Of a stretch of 64,000 nt of DNA, positions 62,400-64,000 are shown piece by piece. The notes under the pieces were generated by a model. That model did not search any database. It was not told the origin of the DNA and saw only the letters and a list, made by a program, of their open reading frames with translations. Numbering within the stretch: the stretch's first letter is position 1; each line of letters begins with the position of its first letter. Both the position numbers and the translations under genes were made by a program. The stretch comes from Litorivicinus lipolyticus (GTDB lineage: Bacteria; Pseudomonadota; Gammaproteobacteria; Pseudomonadales; Litorivicinaceae): positions 1,736,001 through 1,800,000 of the forward strand of contig NZ_CP045871.1 in assembly GCF_009650135.1 (NCBI RefSeq), given 5' to 3'.

Positions 62400-62561
62400 C
62401 CGAACAGTCTGGGAATGATCATCATTACCCCATCGAAGCGGACCACCTGCTTCAACCAGTTTCAGTGATGTTAGTGCTTTAAGCCGCTTACATTACACCC
62501 AGTTTCCAGACGCCTCAACTTTGGAAGTTTTCGTTGCCCGCCACGTTGCGGGCATTTTTTT
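62400..62561 (+). ncRNA. Candidate small RNA ending at an orphan plus-strand terminator
   Basis: The 195 bases between the LysR start and the next gene hold no plausible coding frame, and both neighbours run on the minus strand. Yet on the plus strand TGCCCGC and GCGGGCA pair (6-base loop, 62535-62554) and are followed by seven T. A small hairpin AACTT-TGG-AAGTT lies just before. This implies a short plus-strand transcript, divergent from the LysR gene. The 5' end is not defined. Confidence 0.35.
62535..62561 (+). terminator. Orphan intrinsic terminator
   Basis: A seven-base stem (TGCCCGC/GCGGGCA) followed by seven T on the plus strand, with no plus-strand gene before it for more than 2.7 kb. 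Confidence 0.8.
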
Positions 62562-62574
62562 GCCTGAATTTTTC

Positions 62575-63333
62575 TCAGAAGGTGCCGGAATCGGCCGCCA
62601 ATTCGCCCATCGACTCGTAGGCCGCAAAGTCCATTTCAATAAAAGGCCGCAACGGAAAGCCCGCAGCTTTTGACTCCGTCAGATTGGCTTGAATCTGGAC
62701 AATTTGAGTCTCGCTGACCGCCTGTGTCACAAACAACACCGGTGGCGGGGTCTGCAATGATGGACCAACCGCCTCCAACGCTATGCCAAACCGGTCGGCG
62801 TAGGCATTGACAAAAAACGGTGCAGTCACACAACCCTGTGCATACCCGGCAACCACACCACGGATGCAAGCGGTGTGACTGACAGCAGCCTGCAAACGGG
62901 CCAGGCCCAAAACAGATTGATTCAACACCGCCGGCGCCATAGCCGCCGCCGTCGTCGATCAGGGCGGCGTAAACATCAGCCCATCATGTGCGATGTCGGT
63001 ACCGACATCCCGGAAAAGCTGGATCGAAAAATTGGCGCGGTAGCGCATGATGGATCGCCACCCCGCATCCACCAGGGCATGAAAAAAGATCGGCGGAAAC
63101 TCCGCGATCACTGGTGCCTCCGGGTGGCGCGCTAGGATAGCCGCAACATCAGTGAACGGCACCAGGCGGCTGGCGACCGGCGCGCGAACGATTTGTGACA
63201 GCCGTTCAGCCGCGGTCAGGGCGCTCTCGGCTGCGACCGGGCGAGATTCGTAAGCGACTTCCCAGTATTCAAGCGCCGACGCCGGTGACGCAATCAACCA
63301 AAGGCCGGCCAACAGGCCCGTATAACGCACCAT
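62575..63333 (-). pseudogene. PhnD-like periplasmic binding protein gene with in-frame TGA
   Basis: Read in one frame, this is a 252-codon gene. It has a signal peptide (about 1-21, ending ASA), EYWEVAYESRPVAAES, a middle part, then a TGA at 62959-62961 and an intact continuation with HTACIRGVVAGYAQGCVTAPFFVNAYADR. Both parts align with the upstream paralogue (63333 onward), including TPP before the stop and AxAV after it, so no frameshift is needed. The fold resembles phosphonate/phosphite substrate-binding (PhnD-type) proteins. As it stands the product ends at residue 124; a second start (ATG 62940) could yield the second half. Confidence 0.65.
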
Positions 63334-64000
63334 TACTTGGCTGACAACAAAGACGCGACGGCATCGTATCGGTTCCGACCAATCAGGTCGAAATTGACGT
63401 AGGTGAAACGACCACCCGCTTCGATGGTTGAGGCGGTCACCGCCGCTCGCTGAGCAGTCGTAACCGTTGCATTGGCAAACAGCACGGGGGGTGGCAAGGG
63501 GTACAGCTCACCCACCAAATTCAAGGTAATGCCGAATCGGTCCAGATACTGCTTGACGAAAAACGGTGCGGTCACACAGCCATCGACACGTGCGGTAATC
63601 ACCGCACGGATACAGCTGGTGTGATCTCGCAGGGGCAAACGCTCGTCCACCTCATCTGGGTACACCGCCTGACTCAGTCGCGCCGCCAAAGATTCCGCAG
63701 GCGGAGTCCCAAGGCGCTCAACGGGACCTTCCTCGAGCTGGTAAAGGCCCAGCGCAATGTCGGGCTGGTACCCCATCAGCGGCGCCCAGCCAGCTTCGAT
63801 CGCGGCGGCAAAAAACACCGGTGGCAAGGTCACCAACGCGGGGTCGCGTGTCTCGGTTAATAGGTCGGCGACCTGGGCGAAGCTGACTAACCGGATTCCG
63901 ACCTCGGTGCCGAGGCGCTCACCGAGCTGGTCGGATACCGCAATCACCTGGCGCGATACCACTTGGTCGGTCTGGTTTTTGACCTGAATCAGCTCTACGG
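63333..64000 (-). CDS. PhnD-like periplasmic binding protein, 5' end outside window
   Basis: The frame is open beyond the right edge (VELIQVKNQTDQVVSRQVIA precede the internal GTG at 63962), so the signal peptide and start are not visible. The visible part holds GIRLVSFAQVADLL, TLPPVFFAAAIEAGWAPLMGY, and HTSCIRAVITARVDGCVTAPFFVKQYLDRFGI, conserved with the next gene. No ABC permease or ATPase is seen nearby in the window. It overlaps the following paralogue by one base (TAATG). The ligand is unknown. Confidence 0.7.
   Translation of the reverse strand, partial: VELIQVKNQTDQVVSRQVIAVSDQLGERLGTEVGIRLVSFAQVADLLTETRDPALVTLPPVFFAAAIEAGWAPLMGYQPDIALGLYQLEEGPVERLGTPPAESLAARLSQAVYPDEVDERLPLRDHTSCIRAVITARVDGCVTAPFFVKQYLDRFGITLNLVGELYPLPPPVLFANATVTTAQRAAVTASTIEAGGRFTYVNFDLIGRNRYDAVASLLSAK

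Overview
The window looks like chromosomal DNA of a GC-rich, free-living, probably aquatic gammaproteobacterium. The evidence is the gene orders hda-DUF2066-purM-purN, mfd-csiV, alaS-lysC near tRNA-Ser(GCU) and bioA-lysE, together with the gammaproteobacterial style of the recA LexA box and the THI-box thiBPQ operon. I cannot name the genus from sequence alone; an Oceanospirillales-like lineage is a guess. Almost all of the window is ordinary housekeeping and metabolism. There is no CRISPR array, insertion sequence or prophage that I can support.

Layout. 1-5 kb: the end of a lipid A phosphoethanolamine transferase, a small membrane protein, a methyltransferase, a pirin, a small winged-helix regulator, a metallo-beta-lactamase-fold hydrolase and a YitT-type membrane protein. 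5-10.8 kb: a region with several deletions. It holds a Dabb-domain remnant, pxpBC without pxpA, two copies of a small membrane-protein gene (one internally deleted), and a ribose cluster reduced to intact rbsD and rbsK. Between those two lie an in-frame rbsA-start/rbsB fusion and an rbsR with its middle deleted. 10.8-13.3 kb: a ClpP-fold membrane protein and a TSUP exporter, then tRNA-Ser(GCU) with two diverged inverted copies of its 3' end. 13.7-17.6 kb: lysC and alaS. 17.7-26.1 kb: a methionine/SAM-cycle cluster. It contains an ArsR-methyltransferase fusion regulator, metH and metF, three ATATAAAG-N4-CTTTATAT-type operators, and a HupE/DUF4198 pair that may supply metal. 26.3-35.9 kb: an orphan integrase-N-domain-like protein, recX, a 3-hydroxyisobutyrate-dehydrogenase-like enzyme, pdxB, mfd, a CsiV-like protein, hpt, an MscS channel and a quinone reductase. 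35.9-40 kb: glcDEF behind a PdhR/GlcC-like palindrome, and a DUF805 protein. 40-44.4 kb: thiamine salvage, with a TPP riboswitch controlling thiBPQ and a divergent thiamine pyrophosphokinase, then a Nudix hydrolase. 44.4-54.1 kb: recA, hda, DUF2066, purMN, DUF3108, a GNAT protein, proS, a lytic transglycosylase, wrbA, DUF2069 and a CPXCG protein. 54.2-64 kb: a GGDEF response regulator with a LuxR-type partner, a chalcone-isomerase-like protein, bioA, a LysE exporter, aceA, a K+ channel coupled to a LysR regulator, an orphan terminator that may mark a small RNA, and two tandem periplasmic-binding-like genes, one interrupted by an in-frame TGA.

How the parts fit. The strongest regulatory unit is the methionine one. 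The regulator carries a methyltransferase (SAM/SAH-binding) domain, and a shared palindrome occurs once before metH and twice before metF. This resembles the SahR type of SAM-cycle control described in Proteobacteria. The thiamine block joins uptake (thiBPQ, TPP riboswitch) to phosphorylation (pyrophosphokinase). glcDEF and aceA indicate use of C2 compounds. The ribose cluster has lost its transporter and regulator but keeps the intracellular enzymes.
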